64,000 nt of DNA from SG8-30 sp964406445 (lineage in GTDB: Bacteria > Pseudomonadota > Gammaproteobacteria > Steroidobacterales > Steroidobacteraceae). The position numbers and the translations under genes are program-made. Within the stretch, counting starts at the first letter, position 1. Every line of letters begins with the position of its first letter. Positions 19,177 through 28,313 of the stretch are shown one piece after another. Location: positions 6,022 to 70,021 of the forward strand of contig CAYORU010000015.1 in NCBI GenBank assembly GCA_964406445.1, in the 5' to 3' direction. Below the pieces are notes generated by a model. It was not told the DNA's origin and searched no databases. It worked only from the letters and a program-made list of their open reading frames with translations.

Positions 19177-20034
19177 TCAGTGCATCAGCGCCATCATGCG
19201 CCGCCGGTAGCGGTGCACCATCTCTTCCTCGTCGCCCAGCAACACGAAGGCCTTGAGCAGGCTGCGGCGGGCGAGCTCGTCGCCGAAGCCGCGGTCGCGC
19301 TGCATGGCGTCGAGCAGCCGCTCGAGCGCCTCCTGAGTCCTGCCCGCGAGCAGGTCGCGGGCGGCCAGCTGATGCCGGGCCGTGAGATCGCCCGGGTCCG
19401 CCGCGAGCCGCTTCCTGAGCGCGTCCTCGGCGGGCGCGTCGCGCAGCAGCCTGGCGAAGTGCAGGCGCGCGTCGACGGTCGCGAGTTCCGGGGCCTCCAG
19501 CGCCTGCACCGGCAGCGATGCGAGCCGCGTCTCGGCGTCGGCGATGCGGCCGGCCCGGGTGAGCGCGTCGACCAGCAGGATCTGCGCGGGCACGTGGTCG
19601 GCATGGTCGCCGAGCACCGCCTCGAGCGCCAGGGCGGCCTGCTCCGGCTGGTTGCGCTCGAGCAGCAGGGCGGCCTCGGCGAGCGTGCGGTCGGCCGGCT
19701 TCTCGAGGTGTCGCTCGATCAGCGCCCGCAGCGCGCCCTCCGGCTGCACGCCGATGAGCTCCTCGACCGCGCGGCCATGGCGAAAGAGGCGCAGCGTGGG
19801 CAGGCTGCGAACGCCGTGCCGCGCGGCGAGGTCGCGCTCGGCCTCCGTGTCCACCTTGACGACCCTCGCGCGGCCCGCGTAATCGCTGGCGAGCCGCTCG
19901 AGCGTCGGTGCGAGCATCTTGCAGGGGCCGCACCAGTCGGCCCAGAAATCCACGAGAACGGGCATCCGCTGCGAGACAGCGACGACCTCGGTGTCGAACG
20001 TATCGCGGCCCACTGCGGCTGTCAGCGTGGTCAT
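19177..20034 (-). CDS. cnoX: Thioredoxin-TPR co-chaperone, CnoX/YbbN type
   Basis: CnoX-type proteins combine a thioredoxin domain with TPR repeats and protect clients from aggregation, passing them to DnaK or GroEL. The 285-aa product starts with thioredoxin (residues 1-110) carrying WCGPC at 34-38 and a cis-proline motif SLPTLRLF. Residues 115-285 are helical TPR-like repeats (ALALEAVLGDHADHVPAQIL, QLAARDLLAGRTQEALERLL). E. coli CnoX lacks the full CXXC, so the complete CGPC here implies possible redox activity. I chose the ATG at 20034; a longer open frame upstream lacks family similarity. Confidence 0.86.
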   Translation of the reverse strand: MTTLTAAVGRDTFDTEVVAVSQRMPVLVDFWADWCGPCKMLAPTLERLASDYAGRARVVKVDTEAERDLAARHGVRSLPTLRLFRHGRAVEELIGVQPEGALRALIERHLEKPADRTLAEAALLLERNQPEQAALALEAVLGDHADHVPAQILLVDALTRAGRIADAETRLASLPVQALEAPELATVDARLHFARLLRDAPAEDALRKRLAADPGDLTARHQLAARDLLAGRTQEALERLLDAMQRDRGFGDELARRSLLKAFVLLGDEEEMVHRYRRRMMALMH

Positions 20035-20161
20035 GGGGTTCCTCCGGCGCTTTGACCAGACTGGAAATGGGGAGCCGTGCAAGGATATCAAGGGCGCGCC
20101 GGCGTCCCGCGGCGCAACGAGCAGGGTAAAATCACGGGCTTTTTGAGCGGAGAGCCTCGAA

Positions 20162-20860
20162 ATGCGCCTGAATCCCCTGCACGTGTTGCCGCTGTTCCTG
20201 CTGGTTTCGCCCGCCCACGCCGACTGGCAGGGCAAGGGCGAGCTCGGCGGCGTGCTCGCGCGCGGCAACACCGAGACCGAAACCCTCAACGCAAAGGCCG
20301 ACCTGTCGAAGGAAACCCAGGGCTGGAAGCACCTCCTCGGCCTGTCCGTCCTGCGCACGACCAACGACGGCGTCACCTCGGCGAACCGCTGGGAGCTGCG
20401 GGGCGAGACGCAGTACAAGCTGAGCGCGCGCAGCTACGTGTTCGGCGCGCTTCGCTACGAGGACGACGAGTTCACGGACTACAGCTACCAGGCCACCACC
20501 ACCGGCGGCTACGGCTACCGATTCATCGACAGCGAGACGACCAAGCTCGACGGCAAGCTCGGCCTCGGCTACCGCCAGTCGGAGCTGCGGCTCTCGGGCG
20601 AGACCGAGGACGACGCGATCCTGCGCGGGGCGCTCGACTTCTCGCACCAGCTGACCGAGACGACGCGGCTGGTGGACAAGTTCCTCGTCGAGTCGGGCTC
20701 CGACAATACCTTCCTGCAGAACGTGCTCGGCATCGAGGTCAAGATCAACGCGGCCCTCGCGCTCGGGCTCAGCTATGAAGTCCGGCACAACACCGACGTC
20801 GAGCCCGGCACCGAGAAGACCGATCAGGTGCTGTCCGCCAACCTCGTCTTCGGCTTCTGA
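20162..20860 (+). CDS. DUF481 outer-membrane barrel protein, YdiY-like
   Basis: A 232-aa exported protein. MRLNPLHVLPLFLLVSPAHA is a signal peptide, cut before DWQGKG. The mature part alternates aromatic/hydrophobic and polar residues as in a small beta-barrel, begins GELGGVLARGNTETETLNAK and ends with SANLVFGF and a terminal Phe. The GNTET motif followed by K/W-rich strands is the DUF481 (salt-induced YdiY) signature. The function of this family is poorly defined. It is divergent from cnoX across 127 nt. Confidence 0.83.
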   Translation: MRLNPLHVLPLFLLVSPAHADWQGKGELGGVLARGNTETETLNAKADLSKETQGWKHLLGLSVLRTTNDGVTSANRWELRGETQYKLSARSYVFGALRYEDDEFTDYSYQATTTGGYGYRFIDSETTKLDGKLGLGYRQSELRLSGETEDDAILRGALDFSHQLTETTRLVDKFLVESGSDNTFLQNVLGIEVKINAALALGLSYEVRHNTDVEPGTEKTDQVLSANLVFGF

Positions 20861-20870
20861 GGCCCGGGCC

Positions 20871-21272
20871 GTGCCGCGGCCGGTCACTCCGCTGCTCACC
20901 GTCGACGTCGTCATCGAGCTGGTGGACCGGCCGGGCCGGCCGGTCGTGCTGATCGAGCGGCGCAATCCGCCGCCGGGCTGCGCGCTGCCAGGCGGTTTCG
21001 TGGACGTCGGCGAAACCGTGGAATCCGCCGCGGTGCGCGAGGCGCGCGAGGAAACCGGGCTTGCGGTGACGCTCACCCGGCTGCTCGGCGTCTATTCCGA
21101 GCCGGGCCGCGATCCGCGCGGCCACACGGTGAGCGTCGTTTTCGTCGGCGAGGCGCGCGGCGAGCCGCGGGCTGGCGACGACGCCGGGGCGATCCGGGTG
21201 GTCGACCCCCGCTCGCCGCCGCAGCTCGCCTTCGACCACGCGCGGATCCTCGCCGACTACCTGCGCCGCTGA
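20871..21272 (+). CDS. NUDIX hydrolase
   Basis: A 133-aa NUDIX enzyme that would hydrolyse a nucleoside-diphosphate-linked compound. The Nudix box GGFVDVGETVESAAVREA followed by REETGL is complete (Gx5Ex7REUxEExGU). The N-terminal VDVVIELVDRPGRPVVLIER and the later GVYSEPGRDPRGHTVSVVFV resemble ADP-ribose pyrophosphatase-like members, but the substrate is uncertain. I chose the GTG at 20871, 10 nt after the upstream stop. Its 3' end overlaps the convergent Lrp gene by 16 nt. Confidence 0.85.
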   Translation: MPRPVTPLLTVDVVIELVDRPGRPVVLIERRNPPPGCALPGGFVDVGETVESAAVREAREETGLAVTLTRLLGVYSEPGRDPRGHTVSVVFVGEARGEPRAGDDAGAIRVVDPRSPPQLAFDHARILADYLRR

Positions 21273-21784
21273 CGGCCTCGTGACGCGGGCCGCGGCGCAC
21301 GGCGCGGCAGCTCATCTGGCTCGGCGGGCGGCACGGCGATCGCCTGGGTGGACTTCACCTCCTCCATGACGAAGTAGGTGTGCGTCTGCTCCACGCCGGG
21401 CAGCGCCGTGAGCCGCTCACCCAGGATCCGGCGGTAAGCCTGCATGTCCGCGACCCTGAGCTTGATCAGGTAGTCGAATCCCCCGGCCACCATGTGGCAC
21501 TCCTGGATCTCGGGCAACGCGAGCACCGCCTCCCGGAAGCGGTCGAAGACTTCCGGCGTCGTGCGGTCGAGGCGGATCTCCACGAATGCCAGCAGGCTCG
21601 CGCCGAGGCGCGCAGGGTCGAGGAGCGCCGCGTAGGACTGGATGTAGCCCTCGCGCTCGAGGCGGCGTACGCGCTCGATGCACGGCGTCGGGCTCAGGTG
21701 CACGCGGCGCGAAAGCTCGGCGAAGGAAACCCGCCCGTCGCGCTGCAGGATGTCGAGTATCTTCCGGTCCAGTCGATCCACCAT
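21257..21784 (-). CDS. Lrp/AsnC-family regulator, likely of putA
   Basis: A 175-aa leucine-responsive-type regulator. Residues 1-55 form the helix-turn-helix (MVDRLDRKILDILQRDGRVS, SFAELSRRVHLSPTPCIERV). Residues 70-145 form the RAM ligand domain (AFVEIRLDRTTPEVFDRF, HMVAGGFDYLIKLRV). It is divergently adjacent to putA across a 140-nt AT-rich gap. The short PutA here lacks its own DNA-binding domain, so this protein is the natural candidate for proline-responsive control. A C-terminal basic tail (RRAPRPASRGRQRRR) is unusual. Confidence 0.9.
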   Translation of the reverse strand: MVDRLDRKILDILQRDGRVSFAELSRRVHLSPTPCIERVRRLEREGYIQSYAALLDPARLGASLLAFVEIRLDRTTPEVFDRFREAVLALPEIQECHMVAGGFDYLIKLRVADMQAYRRILGERLTALPGVEQTHTYFVMEEVKSTQAIAVPPAEPDELPRRAPRPASRGRQRRR

Positions 21785-21851
21785 GAAAAGCCCCCAAGAA
21801 CCGCAGAGGTCTTCAACAGGATCGGCAGAATGCAGTGAATACAGCTACAAA

Positions 21852-21879
21852 ACAATATGAATAGAGGCGATTACACCAA
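21852..21879 (-). promoter_or_regulatory. Candidate promoter for the Lrp-type regulator
   Basis: On the minus strand, TTGGTG (plus 21874-21879) and TATTGT (21852-21857) are 16 nt apart in the AT-rich putA gap. Leader length would be about 60 nt. A weaker plus-strand pair (TTACAC and TAATCG, around 21871-21898) could serve putA. Confidence 0.42.
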
Positions 21880-21924
21880 AAACGAATTGGAATAATCGGG
21901 GCCCAGGCATTCCCAGGAGCCGGC

Positions 21925-24900
21925 ATGAGCGACTTTCTCTGGACGGAGGGCGGGCGGCCCGCGGGATCGGTCGGCGCGGCGATCAATCGCCAGTGGCTCG
22001 CGGACGAGGCCGAGGTCGTCCGCGACCTGCTGCCGCTCGCGCGGCTGGAGGCGGCCGAGGCCGCCGCCGTCGAGCGCGAGGCGGTCGCCCTGGTCGAGTC
22101 GCTGCGCGCCGCTCAGCGCGGCGCCGCGGGCATCGAGGCCTTCCTGCAGCAGTACGACCTCGGGTCGCGCGAGGGCGTGATCCTGATGTGCATCGCCGAG
22201 GCGCTGCTGCGGATCCCGGACGCGGACACCGCCGACCGGCTGATCGCCGACAAGATCTCCGGTGGCCGCTGGGAAGAGCACCTGGGCGAGGCGGACTCGC
22301 TGTTCGTCAACGCCTCGACCTGGGGCCTGATGCTGACCGGGCGGCTGGTGCGGCCCGCGAGGACCGACCTGGAGGACCCGGGCTCGTTCCTGCGACGGCT
22401 GGCGGGCCGCCTCGGCGAACCGGTGGTCCGCGCCGCATTCCGCCAGGCGATGCGGATCATGGGCCACCAGTTCGTGATGGGCCGGACCATCGGCGAGGCG
22501 CTCAAGCGCGCCTCGAGCGGCCGCGAGCGGCGCTACCGGCACACCTTCGACATGCTCGGCGAGTCGGCCGTGACGCAGGCCGACGCCGATCGATACCTCG
22601 AGGCCTATCGCGCCGCGATCGACGCGATCGGCGCGATCGCCAGCGCCGGGGAGGCGGCCGAGGCGGCCCCGTCCATTTCGGTCAAGCTCTCGGCACTGCA
22701 CCCGCGCTACGAGTACGCGCAGTGCAACGCCGTGCTCGGGCGCCTCGGCCCGCAGCTAGAGGCGCTCGCGGGCCAGGCGATGGCGGCGGGCGTCGCGCTG
22801 ACGGTCGACGCCGAGGAGGCCGACCGCCTCGAGCTGTCGCTCGAGCTCTTCGACCGGCTGCTCGCCGCGCCGTCGCTTGGGGGCTGGGGCGGGCTGGGTC
22901 TCGCGGTGCAGGCCTATCAGAAGCGTGCGCCGGACGTGCTGCGGTGGCTGGCGCGACGCGCGGACGAGGCCGGGCGGCAGGTCAACGTTCGGCTGGTGAA
23001 GGGCGCCTACTGGGACGCCGAGATCAAGCGCAGCCAGGAGCGGGGCCATGCGGGCTACCCGGTGTTCACGCGCAAGCCGAACACCGACGTCTGCTACCTG
23101 GCCTGCGCACGCCTGCTGCTCTGCGGCACGGCCCGGCTGTACCCGCAGTTCGCCTCGCACAACGCGCACACCGTCGCGTGGGTGTCGCGCCTGGCGCGCG
23201 CCGAGGGTCGGGCCTTCGAGTTCCAGCGCCTGCATGGCATGGGCGAGGAACTCTACGACGGCCTGACGGACGCGGATGGCGCGCCCGTTCCGTGCAGGGT
23301 CTACGCGCCGGTGGGCTCGCACGAGGACCTGCTGCCCTACCTCGTGCGCCGGCTGCTCGAGAACGGCGCCAACACGTCCTTCGTCAACCGGATCGTCGAC
23401 GAATCCGTGCCGCCGCAGGCGGTGGTCCGCGACCCGGTGGCCGAGGCCGAGTCATTCGGCGGCGTCGCGCACCCGCGCATTCCGCTGCCGGTCGCGATGT
23501 TCGGCGACGGGCGCCGCAATTCCCTGGCGCCGAACCTCCCCGACCCGGCCGAGCAGGAACGCCTGGCCGCCGCCTGCGCCGCGGCTGCAAAGGGGCGCTG
23601 GCGGGCCGCGCCGGTCGTCGGAGGGCGCGAGCGCGCCGGCACGGCGCGCCGCCTCGCCAACCCGGCGCGGCTCGACGAGACGGTCGGCGAGGTGCTGGAG
23701 GCGGACGCGGCGCTGGTGGACGAGGCGCTCGGCCTCGCCCGGGCGGCCCAGCCCGGCTGGGACCGCCGACCGGCGGCGGAGCGCGCCGCGATCCTCGAGC
23801 GCGCGGCGGACGGCCTGGAGTCGCGCCTCGGCGAATTCGTCGCGCTGTGCGTGCGCGAGGCCGGCAAGACCGTTCCCGACAGCATCGCCGAGGTCCGCGA
23901 GGCCGTCGACTTCCTGCGCTTCTACGCCGCGCGCGCCCGCGCCGACTTCGGCCGGCCGGTCGCGTTGCCGGGGCCGACGGGCGAGAGCAACGAGCTCGAG
24001 CTGCACGGCCGCGGCGTGTTCGCCTGCATCAGCCCCTGGAACTTCCCGCTCGCCATCTTCACCGGGCAGGTCGCGGCCGCGCTCGCGGCGGGAAACGCCG
24101 TGCTGGCCAAGCCCGCCGAGCAGACGCCCCTGACGGCGGCGGCCGCCGTGCGTGTGCTGTACGCCGCCGGCGTGCCGGGCGATGTGCTGCATTTCCTGCC
24201 CGGCGACGGCGTCACCGTTGGTGCCCGCATGACCGCCGACCCGCGGCTCGACGGTGTTGCGTTCACCGGCTCGACGGAGACCGCCCGGCTGATCTCCCGC
24301 GCGCTCGCGGCGCGGGACGCGCCACTTGCTGCGCTCATCGCGGAGACGGGCGGCCAGAACGCCATGATCGTCGACAGTTCGGCGCTGCTCGAGCAGGTCG
24401 TGCACGATGCGGTCGCGTCGGCCTTCAACGCCGCGGGGCAGCGCTGCTCGGCGCTGCGCGTGCTGTTCCTGCAGGAGGACATCGCGGAGCGCGCGCTCGG
24501 CATGCTGGCCGGCGCCATGGATCTCCTTTCGCTGGGCGACCCGGCGCTGCTCGCCACCGACATCGGGCCGGTCATCGACGCCGAGGCCCGCGAAGGCCTC
24601 GAGCGCCACGCGGCCGGCATCGTGCAGGGCGCGCGCTGGCATCATCGGCTGCGCGTCGACGCGGCGCGACTGCCCGGGCACTTCGTCGCGCCGCTCGCTG
24701 TCGAGATCGCCGGGCTCGAGTCCCTGCCGCGTGAGGTCTTCGGGCCGATCCTGCACGTCGTGCGCTACGGAGCTGGCGAAGTGGACGCCGTGGTCGACGC
24801 CATCAACGCCACCGGCTACGGCCTCACGCTCGGTATCCACTCGCGCATCGAGGGCTTCGTCCGCCGCATCGCGGGCCGCGCCCGGGTCGGCAACGTCTAC

Positions 24901-25083
24901 GTCAACCGCAACATGATCGGCGCGGTGGTCGGCGTGCAGCCTTTCGGCGGGCGCGGGCTCTCGGGAACGGGCCCGAAGGCCGGCGGTCCGCACTACCTGC
25001 ACCGTTTCGCCACGGAAAAGACGCTGACCCAGAACACCGTGGCGATGGGCGGCAACACGGCGCTCCTGTCGCTCGAGGGCTGA
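21925..25083 (+). CDS. putA: Bifunctional proline dehydrogenase / glutamate-semialdehyde dehydrogenase PutA (short form)
   Basis: PutA oxidises proline to glutamate in two steps: FAD-dependent proline dehydrogenase, then NAD-dependent oxidation of the semialdehyde. The 1052-aa product lacks the N-terminal ribbon-helix-helix of the E. coli 1320-aa protein, so it is a catalytic-only form. The PRODH barrel shows SVKLSALHPRYEYAQ near residue 253, RLVKGAYWDAEIKRSQERG and the C-terminal SHNAHTVAWV. The dehydrogenase domain shows ISPWNFPLAIFTGQ, GSTETARLI, ETGGQNAMIV and the catalytic Cys in NAAGQRCSALRVL. AGGAG lies 6 nt before the ATG. The divergent Lrp-type regulator probably controls it. Confidence 0.96.
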   Translation: MSDFLWTEGGRPAGSVGAAINRQWLADEAEVVRDLLPLARLEAAEAAAVEREAVALVESLRAAQRGAAGIEAFLQQYDLGSREGVILMCIAEALLRIPDADTADRLIADKISGGRWEEHLGEADSLFVNASTWGLMLTGRLVRPARTDLEDPGSFLRRLAGRLGEPVVRAAFRQAMRIMGHQFVMGRTIGEALKRASSGRERRYRHTFDMLGESAVTQADADRYLEAYRAAIDAIGAIASAGEAAEAAPSISVKLSALHPRYEYAQCNAVLGRLGPQLEALAGQAMAAGVALTVDAEEADRLELSLELFDRLLAAPSLGGWGGLGLAVQAYQKRAPDVLRWLARRADEAGRQVNVRLVKGAYWDAEIKRSQERGHAGYPVFTRKPNTDVCYLACARLLLCGTARLYPQFASHNAHTVAWVSRLARAEGRAFEFQRLHGMGEELYDGLTDADGAPVPCRVYAPVGSHEDLLPYLVRRLLENGANTSFVNRIVDESVPPQAVVRDPVAEAESFGGVAHPRIPLPVAMFGDGRRNSLAPNLPDPAEQERLAAACAAAAKGRWRAAPVVGGRERAGTARRLANPARLDETVGEVLEADAALVDEALGLARAAQPGWDRRPAAERAAILERAADGLESRLGEFVALCVREAGKTVPDSIAEVREAVDFLRFYAARARADFGRPVALPGPTGESNELELHGRGVFACISPWNFPLAIFTGQVAAALAAGNAVLAKPAEQTPLTAAAAVRVLYAAGVPGDVLHFLPGDGVTVGARMTADPRLDGVAFTGSTETARLISRALAARDAPLAALIAETGGQNAMIVDSSALLEQVVHDAVASAFNAAGQRCSALRVLFLQEDIAERALGMLAGAMDLLSLGDPALLATDIGPVIDAEAREGLERHAAGIVQGARWHHRLRVDAARLPGHFVAPLAVEIAGLESLPREVFGPILHVVRYGAGEVDAVVDAINATGYGLTLGIHSRIEGFVRRIAGRARVGNVYVNRNMIGAVVGVQPFGGRGLSGTGPKAGGPHYLHRFATEKTLTQNTVAMGGNTALLSLEG

Positions 25084-25175
25084 GGCGACCGCCCGGCGTC
25101 GCGCCCGGCGAGGCGATCGCGCACAATGCCTGCGTCGAGGGCGGCCGCCGGCCGGCCCCGGCCCGGAGCACTTCC

Positions 25176-26045
25176 ATGTCCCTCGCGCCCGCGAGCCGCC
25201 ACTACGTCCTCACCATGTCCTGTCCCGACACGACCGGGATCGTGGCGGCGATCACCCAGTTCATCGCCGCCCACGGCGGGCTCATCACCGAGACGGCGCA
25301 CTACGTCGACGGTTACGTGGTCCGCTCGTTCATGCGGACCTGCTTCGAGGGCAGCGCGCTGCCGCCGCGGGAGGCCATCGAGGCCGAGTTCGCGACCGTG
25401 GCGGCGCGCTTCGGCATGGACTGGGAGCTGCACGACGCCGACCGGCGCTGCCGGGTCCTGGTGGCGGTCTCGCGCGAGGGGCACTGCCTCAACGCCCTGC
25501 TGCACCGGTGGAGCATCGGCGTGCTGCCGATCGACCTGGTCGGGGTGGTCTCGAACCACGAGGCCGAGCGCCGCCTCGTCGAGTGGTACGGGGTGCCGTT
25601 CCATCACTTCCCGATCGAGCCGGGGCGGAAGGCGGAGCAGGAAGCGCGGCTGCTCGCGCTGTTCGACGAGTCGCGCGCCGACCTGCTGGTGCTGGCGCGC
25701 TACATGCAGATCCTCTCCGACGCCGCCTGTGGCCGGCTGCGCGGGCGCTGCATCAACATCCACCACTCCTTCCTGCCCGGCTTCAAGGGCGCCCGCCCGT
25801 ACCACCAGGCCCACGAGAGGGGGGTCAAGATCATCGGCGCGACGGCCCACTACGTGACGCCGGACCTCGACGAGGGCCCGATCATCGAGCAGGGCGTGGA
25901 GCGCGTGGACCACACGCACGGGCCGGAGGAGATGATCGAGATCGGCCACGACCTCGAGAGCGTCGTGCTGAACCGGGCGGTGCGCTGGCACGCCGAGCAC
26001 CGCATCTTCGTCGCCGGCGGCCGGACGGTGGTATTGCGCTCGTGA
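25176..26045 (+). CDS. purU: Formyltetrahydrofolate deformylase
   Basis: PurU hydrolyses 10-formyl-THF to THF and formate, balancing one-carbon pools and supplying formate to PurT. The 289-aa product has an N-terminal ACT domain (YVLTMSCPDTTGIVAAITQF) and a C-terminal formyltransferase domain from about residue 95. Catalytic-region motifs are VSREGHCLNALLHRW, VVSNHEAERRL, LARYMQILS, the Asn-His pair in INIHHSFLPGFKGA and YHQAHERGVKIIGATAHYVT. All key residues are present. GGAG lies before the ATG. Confidence 0.95.
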   Translation: MSLAPASRHYVLTMSCPDTTGIVAAITQFIAAHGGLITETAHYVDGYVVRSFMRTCFEGSALPPREAIEAEFATVAARFGMDWELHDADRRCRVLVAVSREGHCLNALLHRWSIGVLPIDLVGVVSNHEAERRLVEWYGVPFHHFPIEPGRKAEQEARLLALFDESRADLLVLARYMQILSDAACGRLRGRCINIHHSFLPGFKGARPYHQAHERGVKIIGATAHYVTPDLDEGPIIEQGVERVDHTHGPEEMIEIGHDLESVVLNRAVRWHAEHRIFVAGGRTVVLRS

Positions 26046-26112
26046 GCGCCGCCCTTGCGCCGGGCGCGCCGAATCGGGACCATCGGCGTGTCTCGGGCCG
26101 GAGGGCAAGGCC

Positions 26113-27492
26113 ATGACCGCAACGGCACCGCCAGGCGACCGCGCCGCCTGGTCGTCGCGCTTCGTCTTCATCCTCGCGGCCATCGGCGCCGCGGTGGGGC
26201 TCGGCAATATCTGGCGGTTCCCTTACCTGACGGGATCGAGCGGCGGCTCGGCCTTCGTGCTGGTCTACCTCGGCGCGGTCTGCCTGGTGGCGGTGCCCAT
26301 CCTGATCGCCGAGATGATGCTCGGCCGGCGGGGCCGCAGCCACCCCGCGGCGGCGGTCGCCGCGGTGGCCGAGGAATCGGGCCTGTCCCGCCGATTCGGG
26401 TTCGTCGGCGGAATCGGCGTCGTGGTCGGCTGGCTGATCCTGTCCTACTACGGCGTGATTGCCGGCTGGACCCTGGCCTACGTGTGGCCGACCGTGACCG
26501 GCGCCTTCGCGGGCGACAGCGTCGCCGCGTCGAAGGACCATTTCGATGCGCTCCTCGCGGATCCGCTCGCGCTGATGGGTTGGTCCGGGCTGTACGCGAC
26601 GATCGCCGCGGTCATCGTGGCCCGCGGGCTCAATGCAGGCATCGAGCGCTCGATCACGGTGCTGATGCCGCTGCTGTTCCTGTCGCTGCTGGTGCTGCTG
26701 GGCTACGCGCTGCTGGTCGGCGATCTGGCCGCGGCGCTGACCTACCTGTTCCGGCCGGACTTCTCGCGCATCGACGGCGGCATCGTGCTGGCTGCGGTCG
26801 GGCAGGCGTTCTTCTCGATCGGCGTCGGCATGGGCATCATGAACGCCTACGGCTCCTACCTGCCGCGGGACGTATCGCTCACCCGCTCGGCGTTCCTGAT
26901 CGCCGGTGCCGACACCCTCGTGGCGGTCCTGGCGGGAATCGCGCTCTTCCCGCTCGTGTTCGCCAACGGCCTCGATCCCGGACAGGGTCCCGGCCTCGTC
27001 TTCGTCACCCTGCCGATCGCATTCGGCAACATGCCCGCGGGCAGCGTATTCGGCGCGCTGTTCTTCGTGCTGCTGGCGGTGGCGGCGCTCACCTCGACGA
27101 TCGCCATGCTCGAGCCGATCGTCATGTGGCTGGTGGCGCGCCTCGGCTGGTCGCGGGCGAGGGCGTCCTGGGTCGCGGCCGGGAGCGGATGGGTCGTGGG
27201 CCTCGGCACGGTGCTGTCCTTCAGCGCATGGAAGGACTGGCACCCGCTCGGGATGTTCGCGCGCTTCGAGGGCAAGACGTTCTTCGACCTGCTCGACTAC
27301 GCCACCTCGGCGCTCCTGATGCCGCTCGCCGCGATCCTCGTGGCGCTGTTCGTCGGCTGGCTGGTGAAGCCGGAGCACGCGGCGGACGAACTCGGGCTCG
27401 GCCGCGGCTTCCACTTCACGGTGTGGCGCACGGTGCTCCTGCGCTGGATCGTGCCCGCCGCCATCGTCGGGATCCTGGCGGTCGGCCTCTGA
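26113..27492 (+). CDS. Sodium-dependent transporter of the SNF/NSS family
   Basis: A 459-aa LeuT-fold transporter that would bring in an amino acid or related amine with sodium. The first membrane segment carries the family signature AAIGAAVGLGNIWRFPYLTG followed by SSGGSAFVLVYLGAV, which includes the sodium-binding loop. Eleven to twelve membrane segments can be traced, including FFSIGVGMGIMNAYGSYLPR and TSTIAMLEPIVMWLV. The substrate cannot be read. It follows purU by 67 nt with its own GGAGG, and nei begins 4 nt after its stop. Confidence 0.9.
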   Translation: MTATAPPGDRAAWSSRFVFILAAIGAAVGLGNIWRFPYLTGSSGGSAFVLVYLGAVCLVAVPILIAEMMLGRRGRSHPAAAVAAVAEESGLSRRFGFVGGIGVVVGWLILSYYGVIAGWTLAYVWPTVTGAFAGDSVAASKDHFDALLADPLALMGWSGLYATIAAVIVARGLNAGIERSITVLMPLLFLSLLVLLGYALLVGDLAAALTYLFRPDFSRIDGGIVLAAVGQAFFSIGVGMGIMNAYGSYLPRDVSLTRSAFLIAGADTLVAVLAGIALFPLVFANGLDPGQGPGLVFVTLPIAFGNMPAGSVFGALFFVLLAVAALTSTIAMLEPIVMWLVARLGWSRARASWVAAGSGWVVGLGTVLSFSAWKDWHPLGMFARFEGKTFFDLLDYATSALLMPLAAILVALFVGWLVKPEHAADELGLGRGFHFTVWRTVLLRWIVPAAIVGILAVGL

Positions 27493-27496
27493 TCGC

Positions 27497-28309
27497 GTGC
27501 CGGAGGGCCCCGAGATCCGCCGTGCGGCCGACGCGCTCGCCCGCGCCGTGGTGGGCCAGCCGCTCACCACGGTGTTCTTCGCGTTTGCCGGACTCAAGCG
27601 CCACGAGCGGATGCTGCGCGGCCGTCGCATCGAGGCGATCACGCCGCACGGCAAGGCGCTGCTGACCCGCTTCGACAACGGCTGGACGCTGTACTCGCAC
27701 AACCAGCTGTACGGCGTGTGGAAGGTCGTCGACGCGGGCCAGCGGCCCGAGACGGCGCGCTTGCTGCGCGTGGCGCTCGAGACGCCTCGCCGCGCGATCC
27801 TGCTCTACTCCGCCTCCGACGTCGCGCTGTGGCGCAACGCGGACCTGCGCCGGCACCCTTTCCTGCGGCGACTGGGCCCGGACGTCCTGGATCCTTCGCT
27901 GACCACGGCCGCGGTCGGCGCCCGGCTCGAGGAGACCCGCTTTTCCGGCCGGTCGCTCGCGGCCCTGTTGCTCGACCAGGGCTTTCTCGCCGGGATGGGC
28001 AACTACCTGCGGTCCGAGGTGCTGTTCGAAGCGCGCCTCGCGCCGCGCCGCCGGCCGCGCGACCTCGACGCCGCCGAGCGGCGGCGGCTCGCGAAGGCGC
28101 TTCTCGCGGTGCCTCGCCGCAGCTACCGCACCCGCGGCATCCAGCGCGCCCGCGGGATGAGGGACGACTACCTGACCGACACGCCGGGCGCGTTCCGGTT
28201 CAGGGTCTTCGATCGCGCCGGCGAGGCCTGCCCCGGATGCCGCCGCGCCGTCATCCGCGAGGAACTCGCCGGCCGGCGGCTCTACTGGTGCCGCGACTGC
28301 CAGCGCTGA
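27497..28309 (+). CDS. nei: Endonuclease VIII (Nei), DNA glycosylase/AP lyase
   Basis: Nei removes oxidised pyrimidines and cuts the resulting abasic site. The 270-aa product starts with PEGPEIRRAADAL after the initiator; the N-terminal Pro is the catalytic nucleophile and Glu the general acid. A central helix-two-turn-helix region (QGFLAGMGNYLRSEVLFEA) and a C-terminal zinc finger (CPGC ... YWCRDC) complete the Fpg/Nei fold. The GTG at 27497 gives the free Pro after Met removal. It is 4 nt after the transporter stop. Confidence 0.9.
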   Translation: MPEGPEIRRAADALARAVVGQPLTTVFFAFAGLKRHERMLRGRRIEAITPHGKALLTRFDNGWTLYSHNQLYGVWKVVDAGQRPETARLLRVALETPRRAILLYSASDVALWRNADLRRHPFLRRLGPDVLDPSLTTAAVGARLEETRFSGRSLAALLLDQGFLAGMGNYLRSEVLFEARLAPRRRPRDLDAAERRRLAKALLAVPRRSYRTRGIQRARGMRDDYLTDTPGAFRFRVFDRAGEACPGCRRAVIREELAGRRLYWCRDCQR

Positions 28310-28313
28310 ATCG

